Shown in pieces: positions 1-7,582 of a DNA stretch of 64,000 bases. Position 1 is the stretch's first letter, and each line of letters opens with the position of its first letter. Location of the stretch: positions 1 through 64,000 of the forward strand of contig NZ_JACJPP010000017.1 of NCBI RefSeq assembly GCF_014696135.1. The letters are read 5' to 3'. Source of the DNA: Nodosilinea sp. FACHB-141 (GTDB taxonomy: Bacteria > Cyanobacteriota > Cyanobacteriia > Phormidesmidales > Phormidesmidaceae). A program made the translations under genes and the position numbers. The notes beneath the pieces are model-generated. The model searched no databases, was not told the origin of the DNA, and was given only the letters and a program-made list of their open reading frames with translations.

Positions 1-320
1 CATGGGTTCATAGTAGGTTTTGGGGCAAGGGTTATAAATACACAGACCTTGCAGATCATTGCCTAATTGTCTCAAGCAGGAGAGCGGTGCTCAAAAGACC
101 CATTTAGAGTAGGAATAGTCAACCGCTGAGCAGGGTGTCATAGACACCCTGCTCAGCGGTTACAAAGAGCTGCCGAGAGATCGTGATGCTGCTTAGAGAC
201 TATTTGCGTTCTATAGAAATGGTTTCTGTAAAAGATCCAGTCGCAGAGTAGTTGCAGCGCGGGACAACTACACCTTTACACCCGAGCCAGCAATGGGCCA
301 GCTCCTAATGGCTTTCAACT
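1..320. other. Non-coding left edge with a hairpin
   Basis: I see no credible gene in this stretch downstream of chrA. Its only clear structure is the perfect inverted repeat at 121-161, listed separately. Short frames are all broken and show no family resemblance. Confidence 0.5.
121..161. repeat. Perfect 19-bp inverted repeat, 3-nt loop
   Basis: The arm AACCGCTGAGCAGGGTGTC (121-139) is followed by ATA and then its exact reverse complement (143-161). It lies about 160 bp past the chrA stop. No T-run follows on either strand, so a standard intrinsic terminator is not supported. It may be a dispersed palindrome or a cruciform-forming site. Confidence 0.75.
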
Positions 321-1529
321 TTATAAAGCTGGATGGGTGAGAGGGTAAATGACCAGACCCAGCAGAGCGGAAACCAGCACAATGAGTGGCTCAGGCAGCT
401 TCTTTTTGAAGATCAGCAGCAAAGCTAGGGTGACAACAGCCACGATGACTGTGGGAATATCTACCAGCGATCGCTTCCCAAGCACCACCACCGCTCCGGT
501 GATTGCCCCGATCGCCGCTACCGTCACCCCTTCGACAAAGGCCGCTACCCCTGGCTGCTTGCCATGCTTCTTAAAGTACGGTGCTGGAATAATCGTAAAT
601 AGATAACAGGGTAGAAACGTCGCCAGGGTCGCCACAATTGCTCCGGCTAACCCCGCTACCAGAAACCCAATAAATCCAACCGTAATAACAATTGGCCCTG
701 GTGTAATCATCGCCACCGCTACGGCATCGACAAACTGTTCAGAATTCAGCCACTGCAACTCATTTACCAATCCACCGTAGAGAAAAGGCACAATCGCTAG
801 GCCACTGCCAAACACAAACGCCCCTGCCTTGCCAAAGAAGGTGAAGATTTGCCAGAGGATGCCTGGATCGGTGACTGGAACAGCCATCAGAGTCGGCAGG
901 AAAGGCACTGCAGCAAAACTAGATAGCCTTTTAGGCCGCCACTGCTTGGGCGGAGCCTTCACTAACCACACCAGCACCCCCGCCGCCAAAATCAGCGCAA
1001 TTTTTTCAGACTCGGTGATTACCGTGACCGCCGCTGAGACAATGTAAATCGCCCAAAACAGCCAGTCTTGGCCGATAGTTTTGACCGTGAGCTTGTAGCT
1101 GCTGTTGGCAATGATGCCGATGACCGTGGCACCGACCGTGTAAAAAATGGCCTGCATCCAGGGCAGGCCCCCATAAATTGTGTAGGCCCACCCCAGCCCC
1201 AGCACCATTAAAAAGGCTGGTAGGGGAAAGACTAGCCCCGTCAGCGTTGCGCCCAGAGTGCCATAGTGGACATAGCCCATATAGATCGCCAGCTGCTCCG
1301 CTAGGGGGCCAGGGGCCAACTGCGCCAGAGATAGCCCTTCTTTGTAGTCAGACTCAGAGATCCAGCCGCGCTCTTCCACCAGGTCGCGTTTCATATAGCC
1401 CACTAGGGCAATGGGGCCACCAAATCCCCAGGTGCCCAACTTGAGAAAGTACAGCACCATTTGCCCCAGCGAGTAGGGCGGCGGCGACAGTTCGGGGTGC
1501 TGGTTTGCTGGCAGTGGGGCCTCGGCCAT
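321..1529 (-). CDS. chrA: Chromate transporter ChrA (CHR family)
   Basis: A polytopic inner-membrane protein of about 402 residues. It has the duplicated CHR-domain layout of long-chain ChrA transporters, which export chromate. The first half carries FLKLGTWGFGGPIALVGYM and the second carries a related FGKAGAFVFGSGLAIVPF stretch and an AMITPGPIVIT segment; about ten hydrophobic helices are visible. I chose the ATG at 1529 because AGAGGAA precedes it at normal spacing, whereas the longer frame adds only nine unconserved residues. chrB follows on the same strand side, and an inverted-repeat operator sits about 90 bp upstream. Family assignment is secure; chromate as substrate is inferred from the family and from chrB. 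Confidence 0.93.
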   Translation of the reverse strand: MAEAPLPANQHPELSPPPYSLGQMVLYFLKLGTWGFGGPIALVGYMKRDLVEERGWISESDYKEGLSLAQLAPGPLAEQLAIYMGYVHYGTLGATLTGLVFPLPAFLMVLGLGWAYTIYGGLPWMQAIFYTVGATVIGIIANSSYKLTVKTIGQDWLFWAIYIVSAAVTVITESEKIALILAAGVLVWLVKAPPKQWRPKRLSSFAAVPFLPTLMAVPVTDPGILWQIFTFFGKAGAFVFGSGLAIVPFLYGGLVNELQWLNSEQFVDAVAVAMITPGPIVITVGFIGFLVAGLAGAIVATLATFLPCYLFTIIPAPYFKKHGKQPGVAAFVEGVTVAAIGAITGAVVVLGKRSLVDIPTVIVAVVTLALLLIFKKKLPEPLIVLVSALLGLVIYPLTHPAL

Positions 1530-1616
1530 GGGGTGATTCCTCTGGTGACAGAACAATTTCTCTGAAACTATTCAGAAGATGCTCAGTCAAAACTGTAATG
1601 CTTGTTTATCTTGTAA

Positions 1617-1630
1617 GCAACATGTGTTGC
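1617..1630 (-). promoter_or_regulatory. Putative ChrB operator in the chrA promoter
   Basis: GCAACA-TG-TGTTGC is a perfect 6-bp inverted repeat with a 2-nt spacer. Read on the minus strand it falls between a possible -35 (TTGTGC) and a possible -10 (GATAAA) about 18 nt apart. The same motif occurs upstream of chrB at 2671-2684. ChrB proteins are known chromate-responsive regulators, so an operator role is likely but inferred. Confidence 0.6.
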
Positions 1631-1656
1631 ACAAAATTTGATGCGCCTGTCTCAGT

Positions 1657-2622
1657 TTACCGCTCAGCGGCTTGAGGGGCGGAGGAACCTAGCGGAATGG
1701 CCCGCTCCTGAGCCAAGGTTGCGTACAGCCCCTCAAACAGAGCAATACCGTGTAACTCTAGGGCAGTGTCAGAGAAATCGGTCAGCAGCCAGCCCCGCAG
1801 CAGGGCATCGACCCCCGCAGTCTGGGGCTGGCGGTATTGACCATCGCGCAGGTCAATTTCATGCACAATCTGACCCAGCACCTGCAGAGCTGGATCATTG
1901 TCTAAACCAAAGGCTTTAACCATGACCTCAAAGGTGCACAGATTGCCCTGGTGCTGAAAGTCGCCTTTGTCCATATCAAAGGTGACTTCGTCAGCTGCCG
2001 CCGTTTTGGCGTAGCGAATCACAGCCTTGGGGTCAATAAATCGACGAATCAGCCAGATGCAGGCCAGGCGATCCACATGGGGACGGGGCCGAGTTACCCA
2101 CGATCGCTGCTGATACTGGTCTAGGGCAGCGGCGACAATGGCGATCGCCTCCGATACAGGCGTAAGGTCTTCAGCAATCTGGTTGAGACGGGCCATCACC
2201 TGCGCCCCTTCAGGGCAGTCAAAGAAGTCGATGCGGCGAATGTCAGCATAGTGCTTGTAGAGCTTTTCGAGGCGCTCGTGTAAATCACCCTGGGCATCAG
2301 AGGCAGGGGAGCTAGCCAGCGCTGTAGCCTGGGTCGCTAGCTCGGCGTAGTCGTCGCGTCGAGCGGCTCGAAACCGCTCGACGATCTCGGAGTCGGATAG
2401 GCCCTCAAACTGCTCAACCCGCATAATCAGTGCTTCTCCACTGGCTTTTTGCACCTCTTGGGCTAGCCACTGAAACGCTTCGAGGCACTCATCGCGATCG
2501 GGCAGCACCTGAACACTGTTGAAGGCGATCGCCCCCAGCCGCTTCAGCCGCCGCCACAGGGTTACCCTCGGGCTCGACGAGGCCTTTGAGGGCAAAGAAT
2601 AGGAAAAAACCAGCCAGCTCAC
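1657..2622 (-). CDS. chrB: Chromate resistance regulator ChrB
   Basis: About 321 residues with the two domains of ChrB. The N-terminal ChrB domain (residues about 1-130) starts at SWLVFSYSLPSK and includes RVTLWRRLKRLGA. The C-terminal chromate-resistance domain (about 150-310) contains RPHVDRLACIWLIRRFIDP and VHEIDLRDG. ChrB represses chr operons and releases on chromate in characterised proteobacteria. The GTG at 2622 is preferred over the TTG at 2640 because AGAGGT lies six bases before it. It sits upstream of chrA on the same strand, with a separate operator-like repeat before each gene. Confidence 0.88.
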   Translation of the reverse strand: MSWLVFSYSLPSKASSSPRVTLWRRLKRLGAIAFNSVQVLPDRDECLEAFQWLAQEVQKASGEALIMRVEQFEGLSDSEIVERFRAARRDDYAELATQATALASSPASDAQGDLHERLEKLYKHYADIRRIDFFDCPEGAQVMARLNQIAEDLTPVSEAIAIVAAALDQYQQRSWVTRPRPHVDRLACIWLIRRFIDPKAVIRYAKTAAADEVTFDMDKGDFQHQGNLCTFEVMVKAFGLDNDPALQVLGQIVHEIDLRDGQYRQPQTAGVDALLRGWLLTDFSDTALELHGIALFEGLYATLAQERAIPLGSSAPQAAER

Positions 2623-2670
2623 GCTATGACCTCTACTCAAAGGCCAGAGTAACGGATATAGCTATAAGGA

Positions 2671-2684
2671 GCAACAGGTGTTGC
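2671..2684 (-). promoter_or_regulatory. Putative ChrB operator upstream of chrB
   Basis: GCAACA-GG-TGTTGC matches the repeat upstream of chrA except for the 2-nt spacer. It lies about 50 bp before the chrB start, next to the A/T-rich TATAGCTATAT, which could serve as a -10 region on the minus strand. This suggests that chrB is autoregulated. Confidence 0.6.
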
Positions 2685-3359
2685 TACACGCTGGCTTGGC
2701 TGGGGCTATTGACCTTTAAAAGGGCTGGCGACGCGCTGATGGTGACCAATGGCCTTGAGCCGCCTATACCCCGAGAAGCAGTTAAATCAGGACTTAAAGT
2801 TGTTTCCCTTTCTAGCAAAATTGATATGCCCAATGTCTCTGAGCTTGTGTAGCGGCCCAATGCCGTGTGTCGATTGCACATTGCTCTTAGGAAGGGGCGG
2901 GCAGAACCGTATCGTGAGCTCGCAGCTCTGGCAGGGTGAGTTGCTGCGGAGCAAACGTACTCTGCAACGGTTAAGGTACGAGAAACTATAGAGCCCGACG
3001 CGATCTTCCGTGAATCACCGTAAAACTTGTATCACGAACAAAGCTTTCACTTGAGTGTTTCCGTAAAAACGCGGATTCTGACTGATGAATTAATTCAGAC
3101 TAAGGCGACTTGTCCTGGCTAAGCAAGCTCGTATTGGTGTGGCTAAAACAACGTGGACCTTATGGTCTGTGGGGTAATCGCACACTTGTCCGCATCGGGA
3201 ACTCGATTTTTCAGGGAAAGGGGAGAGTGCTTCTGTTTGAACAGGACATCACGCTTGGCTCAACTCACGCCGTTGAGTTTAGACCTGCCTCAAGCTCACG
3301 CATGGACAGTCTCTAGTTCTGCTCAGGGCTCAATTTGAATTTTATCTTAAGGCTTTTTT
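2685..3359. other. Intergenic region without a recognised gene
   Basis: Several short frames occur here but none has a convincing start, family motif or conserved-looking composition. A short palindrome, TGAATTAATTCA, lies near 3084. The promoter and leader of the large RTX-type gene at 3360 should be in the right half. Confidence 0.4.
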
Positions 3360-5702
3360 ATGTTCGATCCCGTGCTTAATCTTTCTGACCTTAACGGCAG
3401 CAACGGCTTTGTGATTACCGGCATCGCTGCAGATGACAATTCAGGCTTTTCTGTCAGCAATGCAGGCGACATCAACAACGACGGCATTGACGACCTGATT
3501 ATTGGGGCAGATGGAGCAGACCCCAACGGCAACAGTAATGCTGGCGAAAGCTATGTGGTCTTTGGTGGAACCGGCGTGGGCAGCAGCGGCAGCTTCAACC
3601 TCTCTGACCTCAACGGCAGCAACGGCTTTGTGATTAACGGCATCGCTGCGGAGGACAACTTAGGCAGATCTGTCAGCAGTGCGGGCGACATCAACAACGA
3701 CGGCATTGACGACCTGATCATTGGAGCATTCGTAGCAGACCCCAATGGCAAAAGTGGGGCTGGCGAAAGCTATGTGGTATTTGGTGGGGCAACGGTGGGC
3801 AGCAGTGGCAGCCTCAACCTCTCTGACCTTAACGGTAGCAACGGCTTTGTGATTGAGGGCATCGATGAGTTTGACACCTTAGGTTTATCCGTCAGCAGTG
3901 CGGGGGATATCAACAACGATGGCATCGACGACTTGGTTGTTGGGGCAAACCTAGCAGACCCCAATGGCACCGTTAATGCTGGCGAGAGCTATGTGATTTT
4001 TGGTGGGGCCGGCGTGGGCAGTAGTGGCAGACTCAACCCCTCTAGCCTCGACGGCAGCAACGGCTTTGTGATTAACGGTACGGAGGTGGATGACTTCTCA
4101 GGTTTTTCGGTCAGCAGTGCAGGAGACATTAACAACGATGGCATCGACGATCTGATCATTGGGGCACCCAAGGCACTCCCTCCAAGCAGCGCGGGGGCTG
4201 GCAAGAGCTATGTGGTGTTTGGTGGGGCCGGCGTGGGCGCTGGAGGCAGCCTCAACCTCTCTGTTCTCGATGGCAGCAACGGCTTTGTGATCAACGGTAT
4301 TGATGCAGGTGGCATCTTAGGCAGTTCTGTCAGCAATGCGGGTGACATCAACAACGATGGCATCGACGACTTGATCGTTGCGGCAATCGTGGCAGACCCC
4401 AACGGCCTCTTTAATGCTGGCAGAAGCTTTGTGGTATTTGGTGGAGCAGGTGTGGGCGCTGGAGGCAGCTTCGACCTCTCTGCCCTCAACGGTAGCAACG
4501 GCTTTGGAATCAACGGCCTTAACGGGGGCGATCGCTTAGGCACCTCCCTCAGCGCAGCGGGTGACATCAACAACGATAGCATTGACGACCTAATCATTCG
4601 GGAAGGTGCTAACGAGGGCTATGTGGTGTTTGGCGGAGCAACCCTGGGCAGCGGGGGCAGCTTCGACCTCTCTACTCTCAACGGCAGCAACGGCTTTGTG
4701 ATCAACAGCACCGATGAGTTTAGCAGCATAGGCCCCGCCGTCAGCGCGGTGGGAGACATCAACAACGATGGCATCGATGACGTGATTCTTGGCGCACTTT
4801 TTGCAAACGCCAATGGCAACGATAGGGCTGGCAAGAGCTATGTGGTGTTTGGCAGGGCAAGCGCCCCTAACCTTGCCCCCGATGCCGTCAATGACAGTGG
4901 CTTCACCGCCAACCAAAGCACCCCTTTGGTAATTTCCGCGACGGCGCTGCTGGCCAACGACACTGATCCGGATGCCAACACCGTACTGCGCGTCACCGCT
5001 GTGAGCAGTGCCACAGGCGGCAGCGTAGCGCTGAGCAACAATGACACCCCCAATGACTTTGCTGACGATTTTGTCACTTTTACCCCCAATGCTAACTTTA
5101 GCGGCACGGCTAGCTTTGTTTACACCCTCAGCGACGGCAGCTCGAGCGATACCGCTACGGTGAGCATCGCGGTGGGCAAAACCGTCAACGGTGGCAACGG
5201 CAAAGACACCCTCATCGGCACCGCAGGCAACGATAACTTGAACGGAGGCAATGGTGACGACGCCCTATCGGGCCTAGCGGGCAACGACACACTGGTAGGT
5301 GGCAATGGCGCTGACCGTCTGGTGGGCGGTGCTGGGGGCGATGGCTTAACCGGGGGTAATGGGGCTGACAGGTTTGTCATCTCCAGCTTGAGTGACTCGC
5401 TGTTGAGCAACTTCGACCGCATCACTGACCTGAAAATTGGCACCGATGTGATTGATGGTCCTACTGCTGTCAACGCGGCCAACGTAGCAGAGCTAGGTGC
5501 AGTTGCCTCTCTGAATCAGGCCGGTATCAGTGCTGTGTTGACGGCGGGTGCCTTTGAAGCCAATCGAGCAGCGACCTTTAGCTTGGGCTCCCGCGCCTTT
5601 GTCGCTCTGAACGACAACACGGCCGGATTTCAAGAGGCTAGCGATGCCGTGTTTGAGATTACTGGCTTCAGCGGCAGTTTGACCAGTTTGGCGATCGCTT
5701 AA
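3360..5702 (+). CDS. FG-GAP repeat / cadherin-like / RTX calcium-binding surface protein
   Basis: A 780-residue probable secreted or surface adhesin. Residues about 6-500 hold seven tandem FG-GAP (integrin-alpha-type) repeats of about 72 residues, each with GSNGF, AGDINNDGIDDLIIGA (the DINNDGIDD calcium loop) and SYVVFGG. Residues about 505-605 form an Ig/cadherin-like domain (PDAVND, LLANDTDPDA, FTPNANFSG, YTLSDG). Residues about 608-680 carry RTX nonapeptides of GGNGxDxLxG type, and the C-terminal 100 residues resemble the secretion tail of RTX proteins. There is no N-terminal signal peptide, which fits type I secretion. No type I secretion genes are nearby. Repeat 6 is shortened and repeat 7 is the most divergent. 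A terminator follows. Confidence 0.88.
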   Translation: MFDPVLNLSDLNGSNGFVITGIAADDNSGFSVSNAGDINNDGIDDLIIGADGADPNGNSNAGESYVVFGGTGVGSSGSFNLSDLNGSNGFVINGIAAEDNLGRSVSSAGDINNDGIDDLIIGAFVADPNGKSGAGESYVVFGGATVGSSGSLNLSDLNGSNGFVIEGIDEFDTLGLSVSSAGDINNDGIDDLVVGANLADPNGTVNAGESYVIFGGAGVGSSGRLNPSSLDGSNGFVINGTEVDDFSGFSVSSAGDINNDGIDDLIIGAPKALPPSSAGAGKSYVVFGGAGVGAGGSLNLSVLDGSNGFVINGIDAGGILGSSVSNAGDINNDGIDDLIVAAIVADPNGLFNAGRSFVVFGGAGVGAGGSFDLSALNGSNGFGINGLNGGDRLGTSLSAAGDINNDSIDDLIIREGANEGYVVFGGATLGSGGSFDLSTLNGSNGFVINSTDEFSSIGPAVSAVGDINNDGIDDVILGALFANANGNDRAGKSYVVFGRASAPNLAPDAVNDSGFTANQSTPLVISATALLANDTDPDANTVLRVTAVSSATGGSVALSNNDTPNDFADDFVTFTPNANFSGTASFVYTLSDGSSSDTATVSIAVGKTVNGGNGKDTLIGTAGNDNLNGGNGDDALSGLAGNDTLVGGNGADRLVGGAGGDGLTGGNGADRFVISSLSDSLLSNFDRITDLKIGTDVIDGPTAVNAANVAELGAVASLNQAGISAVLTAGAFEANRAATFSLGSRAFVALNDNTAGFQEASDAVFEITGFSGSLTSLAIA

Positions 5703-5719
5703 TCACTCATCGACCCATT

Positions 5720-5750
5720 AAACCAGTGAGGTGCAATCTCACTGGTTTTT
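5720..5750 (+). terminator. Intrinsic terminator of the RTX-type gene
   Basis: AAACCAGTGAG, a 7-nt loop and CTCACTGGTTT form a perfect 11-bp stem that runs into a T-tract, 18 nt after the stop codon. Confidence 0.85.
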
Positions 5751-6079
5751 ACCGCTTCTGGCATTACGTACAGTGCGATCGCCTCATCTAAAGTGAGCCA
5801 CAGAAGTAGGAATAAGGCATTGTTTCTAGTCCTACAGTGGTTGAGATTAGGTCTTCAAACTCACTGGCAGGACAGCAATATTGGCTTAAATTTTTTCGCT
5901 ATATAAAAGAGCAACTTTACTGTGCAGGCAGGAATTGGTCTGTACTCGCCACAGTGAGAGTGGAGTAATCGCCTGCGCGCAGCTAGCCTATATGTTGTTG
6001 CCACAACCAGTCAACGAGAGAATGCGGGTTTCCCGTAGTACGCTTAGGGGCATATCATTAAGCTCGATCGCGGCTATCT
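5751..6079. other. Intergenic, nothing recognised
   Basis: This space separates two convergent genes. I see no coding frame and no strong secondary structure beyond the terminator at its left edge. Confidence 0.4.
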
Positions 6080-7012
6080 TTATTCCACTTCCTTGATAAA
6101 ATCAAGCACCTGCTGCGCTTCTTGAGGGCGATTTTGCTGTCTTAGCATCTCAGCGCAACGGTGGTAGGTATTGATGATGAACTCAGTAGAATATTGTTGA
6201 AACCATGGCTCGCTCAGCTGCTCGCGAATTGGTTTATATACTTCAGCAGACTGCTCAAAATAGTTAATGGCTAAGTCGGTTTGATTCTGCGCAATTAGCG
6301 CCTCCGCCATATTGGCAAGCGTTGCTGCTTCAAACACTTCCACTGTAAGCGTAGTTTGCAGCGCTTCAACCCCGCGTTCGGCTTGAAGGATTGGCAAAGC
6401 TTGCTGGTAATACTCAATGGCTTGCTGAGGCTGACCTAAGGAATTGTAAGCAAAGCCAAGATGATGGCTTACAAACGCTTCCCCCTCGGGATAGCGTATG
6501 GCTCGATAGTTTGACAAAGCTGGCTGAAGATACTCAATGGCTTGCTGAGGTTGATCCCAGAAAATGTAAGCCTGGCCAAGAGTGGTCTGTACGTTCCCTG
6601 CGTAATAGCTATCATCCAAAGATTGATAAATGGCCAAGGCTTGCTGAAAGTACTTAACGGCTTGTTGGTCCTGACCCAAGTCATAGTAAACCAAGCCCTG
6701 ACTATTTAATGCATACGCTTCGTCGTCCCGATCGCCGTTCTGACGAAAAACTTCTAAAGCAGCTTGAAACGATTGCAAAGCTGCTTGATGTAGACCAGCA
6801 TCATGCTGGTTAATACCTTGGCTCAAAAGGCGCTGGGCTTCTCGGTCTAAGAGGATATCAGGATCTCGAATGCTAGATGGGTGAATTGGGGCAATTTCGA
6901 TCCGGTTTTCTTGCGCTCGTGTAAGCGGCACAGCAACAGGCGTAAGAAGCGCTAGCGGAAGAATAATCAACAACAGTAACGGTTTGGTGAAGCGCAGGGA
7001 GGGTAGAAGCAT
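6080..7012 (-). CDS. Secreted tetratricopeptide (TPR) protein
   Basis: 310 residues. The N-terminus is a signal peptide or anchor (hydrophobic core LLLLIILPLALLTPVAV, residues about 12-28), so the protein probably acts in the periplasm. From residue about 60 it has TPR units. At least four are clear, with spacing of 34-40 and motifs such as ALQSFQAALEVF, AVKYFQQALAIY, AIEYLQPALSNY and AIEYYQQALPIL. TPRs mediate protein-protein contacts; no enzymatic domain is visible. It converges with the RTX-type gene and has no obvious operon partner, so its partner is unknown. Confidence 0.8.
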   Translation of the reverse strand: MLLPSLRFTKPLLLLIILPLALLTPVAVPLTRAQENRIEIAPIHPSSIRDPDILLDREAQRLLSQGINQHDAGLHQAALQSFQAALEVFRQNGDRDDEAYALNSQGLVYYDLGQDQQAVKYFQQALAIYQSLDDSYYAGNVQTTLGQAYIFWDQPQQAIEYLQPALSNYRAIRYPEGEAFVSHHLGFAYNSLGQPQQAIEYYQQALPILQAERGVEALQTTLTVEVFEAATLANMAEALIAQNQTDLAINYFEQSAEVYKPIREQLSEPWFQQYSTEFIINTYHRCAEMLRQQNRPQEAQQVLDFIKEVE

Positions 7013-7280
7013 CTGCTTTCTAAGGGAGGGAGAAGATTATCGCTGACGCTTCAACCGTACTGCGGAGTTACTAAGGCAAACAAGGCTAGAAAAGCTACTT
7101 TAAGTAAACAAGTTGATCGGACACTGGTTCGTTAAGACGAGATACATCGAACCCCTCTCATACAAAGATTTCCTGGGTTGATAAGGGATGAGAGCAGAGG
7201 CCTATCGCTGTCACCACCACCGTTGCAATTGCCCCATCACTTAAGTTTGAGTGGCCCCTCGCCGTCCTGTAGGCATGGTT

Positions 7281-7320
7281 ACTAACCACTGATTGAGGAC
7301 GTCCTCAATCAGTAGTTGGT
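7281..7320. repeat. 40-bp near-perfect palindrome
   Basis: The 26-bp core at 7288-7313 is perfect (arm ACTGATTGAGGAC). Flanking bases extend pairing to 7281 and 7320 with only one mismatch and one G-T pair. It abuts the point where a transposase reading frame is lost. Confidence 0.8.
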
Positions 7321-7383
7321 GAGACTTCCGCGCTGGTTCAGACCAGCGTTATACTCAGACCAGTTACGGACTCGGTACTGCAT
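7309..7383 (-). pseudogene. N-terminal stub of an IS5-type transposase
   Basis: On the minus strand an ATG at 7383 opens a 24-residue frame. It contains YRVRNWSEYNAGLNQRGSLT, which matches the usual start of IS5-family transposases (YxxxNWxEYNxxLxxRGSLT). The frame stops right after RGSLT, where the 40-bp palindrome begins, so the rest of the transposase is gone. The recognition is from memory of the family and the fragment is short. Confidence 0.6.
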
Positions 7384-7582
7384 CGGCGTCAGGTTTTGGG
7401 TGGTACTTAAACATTAGGCCATCGCCCCGTTCGTAACACCTTACTCATACAGCAACGCCGTTTGGGGTGATAATCTGGGAGTGCATTCCCGGTTGTAAAC
7501 CTGGCATTCGTTCTCTCTTCTCTAGTTTGGGTCAAACGAGAAATAGTCAGATTGCGTCCAGGTATCTTTAGTCCAGGTGTCT

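Larger units (their letters stand above)
7013..7582. other. Intergenic region upstream of the cyclase hybrid
   Basis: The space between a minus-strand TPR gene and the plus-strand kinase/cyclase gene. It contains the transposase stub and palindrome listed separately, and a small hairpin (CGCTGGT-TCAG-ACCAGCG, 7331-7348) that lies inside the stub. I see no intact gene. Confidence 0.5.

Noticed and set aside
4208-4916. Repetitive minus-strand frames opposite the FG-GAP gene
   Set aside because: They mirror the DNA repeats of the sense gene; the sense frame has the calcium-loop motifs.
7331-7348. Hairpin CGCTGGT/ACCAGCG as a separate regulatory element
   Set aside because: It lies inside the transposase stub's coding sequence and is probably incidental.
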